Position numbers and translations under genes: made by a program. From Streptomyces sp. L-9-10 (GTDB taxonomy: Bacteria; Actinomycetota; Actinomycetes; Streptomycetales; Streptomycetaceae), in assembly GCF_004151105.1 (NCBI RefSeq), contig NZ_PHRF01000164.1:1-64000 (forward strand): a stretch of DNA of 64,000 nucleotides. The letters run 5' to 3'. This document shows positions 8,680 to 16,520 of the stretch, one piece after another. A model generated the notes under the pieces. That model ran no database searches and was not told the DNA's origin. It saw only the letters and a list, made by a program, of their open reading frames with translations. The number at the start of each line of letters is the position of its first letter. Within the stretch, counting starts at the first letter, position 1.

Positions 8680-8982
8680 ATGAACGCAGCCAGCGACGCC
8701 GCCGGCAGCGGCAAGAACGGCAGCGGCAACGACAGCGGCAAGAACGACGAGATCCTCGACACCATCGGCGCCCTCGTCGCGGAGGAACGCGGCCTGCGCG
8801 AACGCTCGACCGAGCATCTCGGCCTCGCCGCCGACGAACAGACGCGGCTGCGCTCCGTCGAAGTCCGGCTCGACCAGTGCTGGGATCTGCTGCGGCAGCG
8901 GCGCGCCAAGTCGGAGTTCGGCGAGAACCCCGACGAGGCCGCGGTACGGCCCCCGGGCGAGGTCGAGGGCTACCAGGGCTGA
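8680..8982 (+). CDS. DUF2630 family protein
   Basis: 100 aa from the ATG giving MNAASDAAGS, with AAGGAG about 6 nt upstream. A Gly/Asn/Ser/Lys linker (about 5-22) is followed by a coiled-coil-like domain (DEILDTIGALVAEERGLRER, then RLRSVEVRLDQCWDLLRQRR) and FGENPDEAAVRPPGEVEGYQ. This is the whole DUF2630 pattern, a small actinobacterial family of unknown function. Confidence 0.85.
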   Translation: MNAASDAAGSGKNGSGNDSGKNDEILDTIGALVAEERGLRERSTEHLGLAADEQTRLRSVEVRLDQCWDLLRQRRAKSEFGENPDEAAVRPPGEVEGYQG

Positions 8983-9068
8983 CGCCGCCCCACCTCCGCC
9001 GGCACCGGCCGGCACCGGTCCCCGCTCCTACGGCGCCGACGGGCCCGGCCTCGCCGACGGGCCCGGCC

Positions 9069-9515
9069 TCACTGATCGGACGCCTTGAGCGTCCTTTCGG
9101 GCACTTTGAGCGTGACCCACACCCGTTTCCCCGGGCCGAGCCGGGGCGCCACGCCCCAGTCGTCGGCGAGCGCGGCCACCAGCGCGAGTCCCCGTCCGCA
9201 CTCGTCTTCGAGATCGGGGGTGCGGGGGCGTGGCAGATAGTCCCCCGCGTCCTCGACCTCCACCCTGAGCAGCCCCTCGGCCCGTTCCAGGGTGACGGCG
9301 ATCTCCCTGCCCGGCGGGCTGCCGTGGCGCAGCGCGTTGGTGACGAGCTCCGACAGCAGGAGGGCGGCGGTCTCGCCGGGATCTCCGGGCAGATCAACTT
9401 TCGTATGAAGAACTTCCCTGGCCCGGCCGACGCTACGGGGGTGGCTGGGGAGGCGGAACGTGAAGCGCTGTGTGTGCTGGTGCGGCTGTTCGCGCTGTTC
9501 ACCGTCGTGGTTCAT
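9069..9515 (-). CDS. Anti-sigma-type ATP-binding protein (HATPase)
   Basis: 148 aa from MNHDGEQREQ; GGAAGG lies 8 nt upstream of the ATG. It is a single GHKL ATPase domain. The N box is LLLSELVTNALRHG and the G1-like region is VEVEDAGDYLPR. GRGLALVAALADDWG closes the ATP site. This is the short RsbW/SpoIIAB-like form found in dozens of copies in Streptomyces, where it usually controls sigma factors or anti-sigma antagonists. No sigma factor is adjacent, so its partner is unknown. Confidence 0.85.
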   Translation of the reverse strand: MNHDGEQREQPHQHTQRFTFRLPSHPRSVGRAREVLHTKVDLPGDPGETAALLLSELVTNALRHGSPPGREIAVTLERAEGLLRVEVEDAGDYLPRPRTPDLEDECGRGLALVAALADDWGVAPRLGPGKRVWVTLKVPERTLKASDQ

Positions 9516-9629
9516 GGGAATGACCTTCCCTGTGGTGCCGGTTTTACTTTCCGTGCACCAAAGGTGACTGTGTGCAGCTAAACTCATCCGTTCGCGGACA
9601 TTCCCGGAGCCCCGCGATCAGCCCCGTGA

Positions 9630-10097
9630 TCAGCCCTGCGACCGCCGGTCCCGAGCGCGGTCCTGTGCCCGGTCGTGTCCCCGGTCTTGTGACCAGTCCG
9701 GGGCCTGGTCCTGAAGCCGGTCCTGAAGCCGGTCCAGCTCCCTGCGGTCGCGCTTCGTGGGGCGGCCCGCCCCCCGGTCGCGAAGGGCGATGGGGACGGT
9801 CAGTTCGCGCGGCGGAGGCGGCGGGCTGTTGTCCACGTAGCACTCCACCGCCACCGGCGCGCCCACCCGCTTCTTCACGACGCGCGAGACCACCACGACC
9901 CGGTCGCGCGCCGCGTGGCGCAGCCGGATCTCGTCGCCCGGCTTGATCGCGTACGCGGGCTTGACCCGCTCGCCGTTGACGCGGACGTGGCCGGCGCGGC
10001 AGGCGGCCGCGGCCTGGGAGCGGGTCTTGGTGAGCCGTACCGACCAGATCCAGGAGTCGACCCGTGCGGTCCCCGCGTCCGAAGCCTCAGAAGTCAT
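9630..10097 (-). CDS. S4-domain RNA-binding protein (Hsp15-like)
   Basis: 155 aa from the ATG giving MTSEASDAGTARVDSWIWSV. The S4 RNA-binding domain occupies about 12-75 (RLTKTRSQAAAACRAGHVRV, then KPGDEIRLR), as in Hsp15/YrfH proteins that bind stalled 50S-tRNA complexes. The C-terminal 35 residues are an Asp/Arg/Gln repeat (DRLQD-type units), which is unusual. There is no Shine-Dalgarno sequence. A TACCCT -10-like hexamer ends 6 nt before the ATG, which fits a leaderless mRNA. Confidence 0.82.
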   Translation of the reverse strand: MTSEASDAGTARVDSWIWSVRLTKTRSQAAAACRAGHVRVNGERVKPAYAIKPGDEIRLRHAARDRVVVVSRVVKKRVGAPVAVECYVDNSPPPPPRELTVPIALRDRGAGRPTKRDRRELDRLQDRLQDQAPDWSQDRGHDRAQDRARDRRSQG

Positions 10098-10214
10098 ATA
10101 TCGAGGGTAAGCGCGGACGGCCCGACGGCTCACCCCCTTTGTCCGTGTCACCTCACCGCGTCTCATCCGCGTCTCGTCCCCGTCTCGTCCGCGTCTCGTC
10201 CCCGTCAACGCCGA

Positions 10215-10250
10215 GCGGGGTGACGCCGGTCCGAGACGGCGCCACCCCGC
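10215..10250 (-). terminator. Hairpin terminator downstream of phoX-like gene
   Basis: A 14-nt arm at 10215-10228 pairs with 10237-10250 with one mismatch and an 8-nt loop. It lies 57 nt past the stop of the PhoX-like phosphatase and well before the S4 gene, so it probably ends the phosphatase transcript. Confidence 0.65.
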
Positions 10251-10306
10251 GATCACGTCCGGAACTCCGGTCAGATCAATGCGGTTGAGATCGGATCAGG
10301 CCGAGG

Positions 10307-12388
10307 TCAGACGCCGATGTCGCTGCCGTCCTTGCGCCAGACCGCGACCACCGACGGGCGGACGATCTTGCCGGGACCGTCGGGCCACGCGCTCGCCGGC
10401 TTCTCGACGGACGCGCCGTCGATCTCGCCCGGGTGCTGCACCGCGACCAGGACCCGGCGGTCCTGGATGACAGGACCGCAGGTCTCCGCACCGTTCGGCA
10501 TGGTCAGGAACTGCTTCAGCTCACCGCGCCGGTCACCCTGCGTCGCGACGCCGAAGAGGCCGTCGTGCGTGCCGAGCGCGTTGCCGTCCGTCGAGATCCA
10601 CAGGTTGCCGTGCGGGTCGAAGGCGACGTTGTCCGGGCAGGAGATCGGGCTGACCTTGTCCTTGGGGAAGCCCGCGAAGTAGGTGGCCGGGTCGTTCGGG
10701 TCACCCGCGACCAGGAAGAGCCGCCAGGCGAAGCCGTCGCCCGCCGGGTCGTCCCAGTTCTCCGCCAGCTCCAGTACGTGACCGTGCTTGTTGGCGTTAC
10801 GGGGGTTGGGCTCGGTGGGGCCCTCCTTGCCGGCCTTGCCACGGTCGGTGTTGTTGGTCAGCGCGACATAGACGCGACCGGTGCGCGGCGACGGCTCGAC
10901 GTCCTCGGGGCGGTCCATCTTCGTGGCGCCGACCTTGTCACCCGCGAGGCGCGTGAAGATGTAGACCTCGTCGGCGCTCATGCCGGGCACGTGCGAGACA
11001 TCGCCGGTCGCCAGCGGTATCCACACGCCGGAACCGTCGAACTCGCCGTCGTTCGGGAGCTTGCCCGTGCCGTCGAACTCGCCCGCCGGGCTGTCACCGG
11101 TCAGCTTGGCGACGTACAGCGTGCCCTCGTCGAGCAGCGTCAGGTTGTGCTCGTGGGCGGCGCGGCTGTTGCCCTTCTTCATCTGCTTCGACGAGACGAA
11201 CTTGTAGAGGTAGTCGAAGCGCTCGTCGTCGCCCATGTAGACGACGGGGCGGCCGTCGGCGGTCAGCCGGGGCTGCGCGGCCTCGTGCTTGAAGCGGCCG
11301 AGGGCGGTGCGCTTGCGGGGCGTGAAGTCCGGGTCGTACGGGTCGAGCTCGACGACCCAGCCGAAGCGGTGCGCCTCGTTGGGCTCCTGCTTGAGGTCGA
11401 AGCGCTTGTCGAACAGCTCCCACTTGCGCTCGCTGGCCGCGGTGCCGATGCCGTAGCGCTTGTCCGTATCGCTCGAACCGTTGGCGAAGTACTGGTTGAA
11501 GTTCTCCTCGCCGTGCAGCGTGGTGCCCCAGGGGGTGGTGCCACCGGCGCAGTTGTTGAGCGTGCCGAGGACCCTGCTGCCCGTACGGTCCGCCGAGGTG
11601 CGGAGCAGATCGCTGCCCGCGGCCGGGCCGGTGAGACGGAACTCGCTGGTCGCGGTGAGACGGCGGTTGAGCTGGTGGCGGGTGACGGCGGTGAGCTTGC
11701 CGCTCTTGCGGTCCTCCTCGACCACGACGACGGAGAGACCGTGCGCGGCCCAGGCGATCTCCACCTGCTCGCGGGTCGGCTTGGCCGGGTCGTAGCCCTT
11801 GAACATCAGGATCTCGTCGGTGTACTCGTGGTTGGCCACGAGGACCTGACGGTCGCGCTCGCCCTTCAGCGGCAGCAGGCTCAGGAAGTCGTTGTTGTAA
11901 CCGAACTGGCCCGCCTGCGCCTTGGCGGTCTGCTTGTCCGGGTTGAAGGCCGGCGCACCGCGCAGGATCGGCTCGCCCCAGCGGATGACCACGTTCTGGG
12001 CGTAGCCGGAGGGGATGGTCACCTTGTCCGCGGTGTTGGGGGCGACCGGGGTGAAGCGCAGGCCGCGGGCACCGTCGGTCTTGCCACCGCCGCCGTTTCC
12101 TTGTCCGTCGCCGTTTCCGGCGACCGGGACGGCGGACGCCGACGAGTTACCGGGGCCGAAGGCGAGCGCGCTGCCCGCCGCGGTGGCGACCGTCACGACG
12201 GCGGCGGCGCGCACCAGGGAACGCCTGGACATGGCACCGGCGATGATGTCACCGACGTACTCGTTGTCGCTCTTGTTCGGTACCTCGTGGAAACAGGCGT
12301 CGCCACAGCGGTAGCGGCAGGTCAGGGCGGAACGCCCACCCGCGTGAGGACTGGAGCTGGAACTGAGCAGCGGCAGCAGTTTGCGCAC
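10307..12388 (-). CDS. phoX: PhoX-family (DUF839) secreted alkaline phosphatase
   Basis: 693 aa from GTG, set by a GGAGG site 5-6 nt upstream. The frame stays open far upstream across the vWA gene, but that is antisense shadow. A twin-arginine signal (MSRRSLVRAAAVVTVA) starts about 50 residues in, after a Cys/His-containing N-terminal segment. The mature domain has DUF839/PhoX motifs: RWGEPILRGAPAFNPDKQ, NHEYTDEIL, GTLNNCAGGTTPWGT with E-E-N-F, RPEDVEPSPRTG, DNVAFDPHGNLWISTDGN and the GAETCGP box. PhoX enzymes are Tat-exported calcium/iron phosphomonoesterases induced by phosphate starvation. A PHO-box-like site at 12492-12513 supports that control. Likely role: release of phosphate from organic esters outside the cell. 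Confidence 0.9.
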   Translation of the reverse strand: MRKLLPLLSSSSSPHAGGRSALTCRYRCGDACFHEVPNKSDNEYVGDIIAGAMSRRSLVRAAAVVTVATAAGSALAFGPGNSSASAVPVAGNGDGQGNGGGGKTDGARGLRFTPVAPNTADKVTIPSGYAQNVVIRWGEPILRGAPAFNPDKQTAKAQAGQFGYNNDFLSLLPLKGERDRQVLVANHEYTDEILMFKGYDPAKPTREQVEIAWAAHGLSVVVVEEDRKSGKLTAVTRHQLNRRLTATSEFRLTGPAAGSDLLRTSADRTGSRVLGTLNNCAGGTTPWGTTLHGEENFNQYFANGSSDTDKRYGIGTAASERKWELFDKRFDLKQEPNEAHRFGWVVELDPYDPDFTPRKRTALGRFKHEAAQPRLTADGRPVVYMGDDERFDYLYKFVSSKQMKKGNSRAAHEHNLTLLDEGTLYVAKLTGDSPAGEFDGTGKLPNDGEFDGSGVWIPLATGDVSHVPGMSADEVYIFTRLAGDKVGATKMDRPEDVEPSPRTGRVYVALTNNTDRGKAGKEGPTEPNPRNANKHGHVLELAENWDDPAGDGFAWRLFLVAGDPNDPATYFAGFPKDKVSPISCPDNVAFDPHGNLWISTDGNALGTHDGLFGVATQGDRRGELKQFLTMPNGAETCGPVIQDRRVLVAVQHPGEIDGASVEKPASAWPDGPGKIVRPSVVAVWRKDGSDIGV

Positions 12389-12491
12389 TTTCGCCTCCGG
12401 AAATGCGATGGTTCGGCGCGCACCGCGCCGACAGCGTGTCGGGATGTCTCGGCTGGTGACGCTAGGTGCGCATGCCACCAGGGTGGCGGCC

Positions 12492-12513
12492 TCCAGGTGA
12501 ACGGCACATGAAT
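12492..12513 (-). promoter_or_regulatory. Candidate PHO box (PhoP site) upstream of phoX
   Basis: On the minus strand two adjacent 11-nt units, ATTCATGTGCC and GTTCACCTGGA, match the Streptomyces PHO-box direct-repeat unit (G-T/G-T-C-A-Y-Y-Y-R-G/C-G). Downstream, TAGCGT fits a -10 hexamer, and the site lies about 105 nt before the GTG. The rest of the 330-bp gap (12389-12718) shows no gene. Confidence 0.6.
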
Positions 12514-12718
12514 CCACGCCGACCTCGTGGTCGGGAGAGAGTAATGACGGTGGCGGCCGGGAGGGTACCGTCCTGCCCGTAGGGCCCGTCCTACACGTGG
12601 ACCGCCCCTGCCGGAGATCGTTCACGGCGGCCGCTAACCTTACGTATCCGCCCTGGCCAGGGATGTGCGTTTCCCCGGTGGCGGACACCGCACCCAACTC
12701 ATCTGAAAGGCCTCGCCC

Positions 12719-14185
12719 ATGGGCATTCGGAGCTTGCTGCGCAAGGTGTTCGGACGCGACCGTGCGGAGGAGCACCACGAGTCGGCGCCGGTCTCGGCCT
12801 CGGTACCGTCTCAGGCGGGCCGTTCGGACCGTACGGATTCGGCGGAGCCGACGCCCAAGGACTCGGGTACGGACACGACGGGCGCTGTCCCGGACGTGAC
12901 GACGGCCAAGGCCACGACGACGGCTTCGACCTCGGCCTCGACGACGGCTTCGGCCTCGGACGCGGCCTCGGTGTCCGCGCCCGCCCCGGCCGAGCCCAAG
13001 GACTCGGTGGAGGCCGTGGAGTCCAAGGACATCGGAGGGGCGGCGGCGGATCTGGTCGCCGCGGCGTTCGACAACCCGCGCCCGGCCGATCCCGATCGCG
13101 GCGTGCCGTCGCAGCTGTCGCGGACGAGCGCGATCGAGGAGCCGCCGGCGCTCACGGCCACGCCGGCCCCGGCCGCCACGCCCGCCCCCGTACCCACGCC
13201 CACGGTCCCCGCGCAGGCCACGACGGAGCCCGAACTCGACGTGATTCCCGTGCGGGAGGCGGTTGTTCCGGCGGAGCCGGAACGCGAACCGGAGCCGGAA
13301 CGCGAGCCCGAACCCGAGACCAAGGCGGAACCGAAGGCCGAGGCCGAGGCCGAGGTCAAGGCCGAACCCGAGGTCGTCGAGGTCAAGGCCGAGGTCGCGC
13401 CCGAGGTCGTGGAGCCCGCCGCCGAGCCCGCCGCCGAACCGAAGACCGTCGCCGAGCCCGAGCCCGTCGTCGGCACCGGCACCACCACCGGTGCCGCCGC
13501 CCGCCCCGCCTTCACCCTCGCCCGCGTCAAGTCCCGTGCCCCCGGCCTCGCCGACCGCTACAAGGCCGCGGGCGCCGCCCTCAAGAAGCGCGGCCTCGCC
13601 GGGGAGCGGGCCGGCGTCTATCTGGTGCTCGACCGGTCCGGTTCCATGCGGCCGTACTTCAAGGACGGCAGCGCCCAGCACCTCGGCGAGCAGGCCCTCG
13701 CGCTCGCCGCGCACCTGGACGAGAGCGCGACCGTCTCCGTCGTGTTCTTTTCCACCGACATCGACGGGACCGGTGACATCGGTCTCACCGACTACGAGGG
13801 GAAGATCGACGAACTGCACGGCTCCCTCGGACGCATGGGGCGTACGAACTACCACCGCGCCGTCGAAGAGGTCGTCGCGCTGCACGAGAAGTCCGGCTCG
13901 GCCGGGCCCGCGCTGGTGATCTTCCAGACGGACGGCGCGCCCAGCGCCGTACGCCTCGCCGAGCAGGCTCTCGCCGAGGCCGCGAAGCTGCCGCTCTTCT
14001 GGCAGTTCGTGGCGTTCGGCGAGGAGGACGCCAAGGGCTTCGACTTCGCGCGGAAGCTCGGCGCGGACGAGGCCACGGCGAACGTGGGCTTCTACCACGC
14101 GGGCCCGGTGCCCAGCGAGGTCCCGGACGCCACGTTCTACCGTGAGCTGCTCGCCGCCTGGCAGCTGTCCGCCCCCGGCAACTGA
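12719..14185 (+). CDS. vWA-domain protein, TerF-like
   Basis: 488 aa. An N-terminal basic helix (MGIRSLLRKVFGRDR) precedes about 250 residues of Ala/Pro/Glu/Lys-rich low complexity, including (EPER/EPE) and (EAEAEVKAEPEV) repeats near 185-235. A C-terminal von Willebrand A domain has an intact MIDAS motif DRSGSMR at about residue 307, with T and D in RTNYHRAV and IFQTDGAP. This domain type accompanies tellurium-resistance/calcium-stress TerD-family proteins. No ter gene is adjacent. AAAGG precedes the ATG. Confidence 0.85.
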   Translation: MGIRSLLRKVFGRDRAEEHHESAPVSASVPSQAGRSDRTDSAEPTPKDSGTDTTGAVPDVTTAKATTTASTSASTTASASDAASVSAPAPAEPKDSVEAVESKDIGGAAADLVAAAFDNPRPADPDRGVPSQLSRTSAIEEPPALTATPAPAATPAPVPTPTVPAQATTEPELDVIPVREAVVPAEPEREPEPEREPEPETKAEPKAEAEAEVKAEPEVVEVKAEVAPEVVEPAAEPAAEPKTVAEPEPVVGTGTTTGAAARPAFTLARVKSRAPGLADRYKAAGAALKKRGLAGERAGVYLVLDRSGSMRPYFKDGSAQHLGEQALALAAHLDESATVSVVFFSTDIDGTGDIGLTDYEGKIDELHGSLGRMGRTNYHRAVEEVVALHEKSGSAGPALVIFQTDGAPSAVRLAEQALAEAAKLPLFWQFVAFGEEDAKGFDFARKLGADEATANVGFYHAGPVPSEVPDATFYRELLAAWQLSAPGN

Positions 14186-14225
14186 CCTGCCCCGAAACGC
14201 CGTTACCACCGTCGTCGCCGTTACC

Positions 14226-14262
14226 GCCGCCGGCCCCGCGTCCCGCACGCGGCGCCGGCGGC
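14226..14262 (+). terminator. Terminator after vWA gene
   Basis: A 16-nt stem (14226-14241 with 14247-14262, one C-C mismatch) and a 5-nt loop lie 40 nt after the stop and are followed by GGTTTCATT. Between here and the kinase stop the DNA repeats the unit CAGTCGCCGT (about 14346-14375). Confidence 0.75.
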
Positions 14263-14365
14263 GGTTTCATTCGCGGTCCCGGTCCCACCGGTCGCGGTCC
14301 ACGTCCCGACGGTCCCCGACGGTCCCCGTCCTGGCAGTCGCGGTCCCCGTCGCCGTCAGTCGCCG

Positions 14366-15577
14366 TCAGTCGCCGTCGCGCTCCGCCTTCGGCAGCCTCA
14401 CCGTCACCGCCAGCCCCCCGCCCGCGCCGCCCGGCTCCGCCCTGACCGTCCCCCCGTGCGCCACCGCGATCGAGCGGACGATGGAGAGGCCGAGCCCCGC
14501 CCCGCGCCCCATCCGGTCGCGGCCCTCTCCCCGCCGGAACGGTTCGAACAGCGCGGGGATGTCCGCCTCGGCGACAACAGGGCCGGTGTTCCGCACCACC
14601 AGCTCCGCGCCCCGTACATCGATGTCCACCGTCCCCCCCGGCACGTTGTACGCCACCGCGTTGGCCAGCAGGTTTCCCACCAACTGCCCGAGCAGCAGCC
14701 GGTTTCCGCGCACCACGGCCGCGTCGGCGACACACAGGGAGACCCGCCGCCCGTAGCGTGCCGCCTCCTCGGCCACGGCCTCGCCCAGATCGACCGGCTC
14801 CAGGTCCTCCACCTCGCGCTCGCTGCGCGCCAGCACCAGCAGACCCTCGATGAGCTGTTCGCTGCGCCGGTTGTTGTCGAGCAGGGTCTCCTTCGTACGG
14901 GCCAGCTCGTCCGGCGTGCACAGGTCGTCCAACCCGACCTGGATCGCGGCGCGTTGGGTCGCCAGCGGGGTGCGCAGCTCGTGCGAGGCGTTCGCGATGA
15001 ACCGGCGCTGACTGTCGAAAGCTTTCTGCAGGCGCGCCAGGAGCGCGTCCAGGGTGTCGCCCAGCTCCTTCAGCTCGTCATCGGGGCCGCTCGCGCCGAT
15101 CCGTTCGTGAAGATTGTGTTCGGACAATCGGCGGGCCTTCGCCGTCATCGCGTGCACCGGGCGCAGCACGCGCCCCGCCGTCCACCAGCCGACCGCGACC
15201 GCGCACGCCGCCATGACCAGCAGCGCGGCGACGGACCAGAACAGCATCTCGTCGGAGGCGGCGTCCGTGACGTTGTCGGTGAGCTGGTACACGGCGATGG
15301 ACTGGATCTGCTGCTGGCCGATCAGCCCGCGCACCGACGAGGCGGGGAGCAGAGGCGACACCTGGACCGGCGCCACCCGGGCGGCGATCTCCTGCGCCTC
15401 GCTCTGCGTACCGGCGCTGGACAGCAGATTGACGACGGCGAGCAGACAGCCACCGAGGACGACGAAGACCCCGCCGTAGATGAGGGCTATGCGCGTACGG
15501 ATGGTGGAGCCGGGCCCCAGCGCCTTGCCCGCCGTTCCCGTCGTCCCCCGCCCGCCGCGGTGCGCGGCACATATCAC
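14366..15577 (-). CDS. Sensor histidine kinase
   Basis: 403 aa from GTG. Two transmembrane helices (about 27-50 and 112-132) flank a roughly 60-residue extracytoplasmic loop. Then come a HAMP domain, the H-box ASHELRTPL with the phospho-acceptor His199, the N-box QLVGNLLANAVAYN and the G-box GAGLGLSIVRSIA. The GTG overlaps the TGA of the response regulator by 4 nt (GTGA), so the two are translationally coupled. It forms a two-component system with 15574-16227. The signal is unknown. Confidence 0.93.
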   Translation of the reverse strand: MICAAHRGGRGTTGTAGKALGPGSTIRTRIALIYGGVFVVLGGCLLAVVNLLSSAGTQSEAQEIAARVAPVQVSPLLPASSVRGLIGQQQIQSIAVYQLTDNVTDAASDEMLFWSVAALLVMAACAVAVGWWTAGRVLRPVHAMTAKARRLSEHNLHERIGASGPDDELKELGDTLDALLARLQKAFDSQRRFIANASHELRTPLATQRAAIQVGLDDLCTPDELARTKETLLDNNRRSEQLIEGLLVLARSEREVEDLEPVDLGEAVAEEAARYGRRVSLCVADAAVVRGNRLLLGQLVGNLLANAVAYNVPGGTVDIDVRGAELVVRNTGPVVAEADIPALFEPFRRGEGRDRMGRGAGLGLSIVRSIAVAHGGTVRAEPGGAGGGLAVTVRLPKAERDGD

Positions 15578-16227
15578 AGCGCGTACCCCACGCCCTGGAC
15601 CGTACGGATCAGCGGCGGATCCCCGAGCTTGGCCCGCAGCTTGCTGAGACAGACCCGGACCGCGCCGGTGAACGGATCCGCGTGCGCGTCCCAGGCCCGC
15701 TCCAGCAGTTCCTCGGCGGAGACCGGCGCCCCGTCCGCCTCCAGCAGGATCTGGAGCACCGAGAACTCCTTGGGCGAGAGGTCGAGCGCCACCCCGTCCC
15801 GCGACGCCGTCCGCCGTACGGAATCGAGCCGTACGCCGTGCCGCTCCAGCTGCGGCGGTACGGGCCTGGCGCTGCGCCGCCGCAGCGCGCGCACCCGCGA
15901 GACCAGCTCGGGGAAGTCGAAGGGCTTGCCCAGATAGTCGTCGGCGCCCAGATCGAGCCCCTCGACGCGGTCCTCCATGGAGACGGACGCGGTGAGCATC
16001 AGGATGCGCGTACGGGACGACTCGGCGACCAGCTTGCGCGCGACGTCGTCGCCGTGGACGCGTGGCAGATCGCGGTCGAGGACGACGACGTCGTAGTCGT
16101 GCAGTCCCAGATAGGCGAGGGCGGCGTCACCGCTGTACACGGTGTCGACGGCGAATCCCGCCCGTCGCAGCCCTGTGGCCACCAGCTCCGCCAGGACCTC
16201 CTCGTCCTCGGCGACCAGTACCCGCAT
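15574..16227 (-). CDS. OmpR-family response regulator
   Basis: 217 aa when started at MRVLVAEDEE. A start 14 codons upstream (ATG at 16269, with AAAGG before it) is also possible and cannot be excluded. The receiver domain has acidic pocket E7/D8, phospho-acceptor Asp51 (VVVLDRDLP), T in LMLTAS and K in LGKPF. The C-terminus is a winged helix of the PhoB type (LDLSPKEFSVLQILLEADG, then VRVCLSKLRAKLGDPPLIRT). It is cotranscribed with the kinase downstream. Confidence 0.93.
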   Translation of the reverse strand: MRVLVAEDEEVLAELVATGLRRAGFAVDTVYSGDAALAYLGLHDYDVVVLDRDLPRVHGDDVARKLVAESSRTRILMLTASVSMEDRVEGLDLGADDYLGKPFDFPELVSRVRALRRRSARPVPPQLERHGVRLDSVRRTASRDGVALDLSPKEFSVLQILLEADGAPVSAEELLERAWDAHADPFTGAVRVCLSKLRAKLGDPPLIRTVQGVGYAL

Positions 16228-16434
16228 GCTGCCGTCCCCTGCCCCTGTCCCCTGCCCCGCCTCGTACATGATGCCCTTTCTCTCCCGGGATGTGCCTGTC
16301 TACGTCACGAGGTGTTTCGGAAAGCTCTCCCCCTGCCCCGGTGCATCCGCACGCCGTCGCACGCCCCCGCGCATCGCCGCACGCCCTCGCACTCACCCCC
16401 GTACACACCCCCGCACACCCGGAGAAAACGCGGG

Positions 16435-16489
16435 CGACTCGCGCCGGAAGGGTCGGATACGATATTGACATTCCGTAGACCAATTGGTC
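16435..16489 (+). promoter_or_regulatory. Candidate metG promoter with palindrome
   Basis: TACGAT (16458-16463) fits a -10 hexamer, with a weak -35 CGACTC 17 nt upstream (16435-16440). Downstream, in the expected 5-prime leader, is a perfect 12-bp palindrome GACCAATTGGTC (16478-16489), 31 nt before the metG ATG. A TTGACA at 16465-16470 is also present without a good -10. Confidence 0.45.
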
Positions 16490-16520
16490 ACACCATGTAG
16501 CGACTTGGGAGCAGCCTGCA

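Noticed and set aside
12389..14248. A 620-codon upstream extension of the phoX frame
   Set aside because: It runs antisense through the vWA gene; the GTG at 12388 has a strong ribosome site and is followed by the expected Tat signal.
16270..16434. CGCACGCC-type repeats upstream of metG as a possible CRISPR-like array
   Set aside because: No constant repeat length or spacers; simple GC-rich degeneracy.
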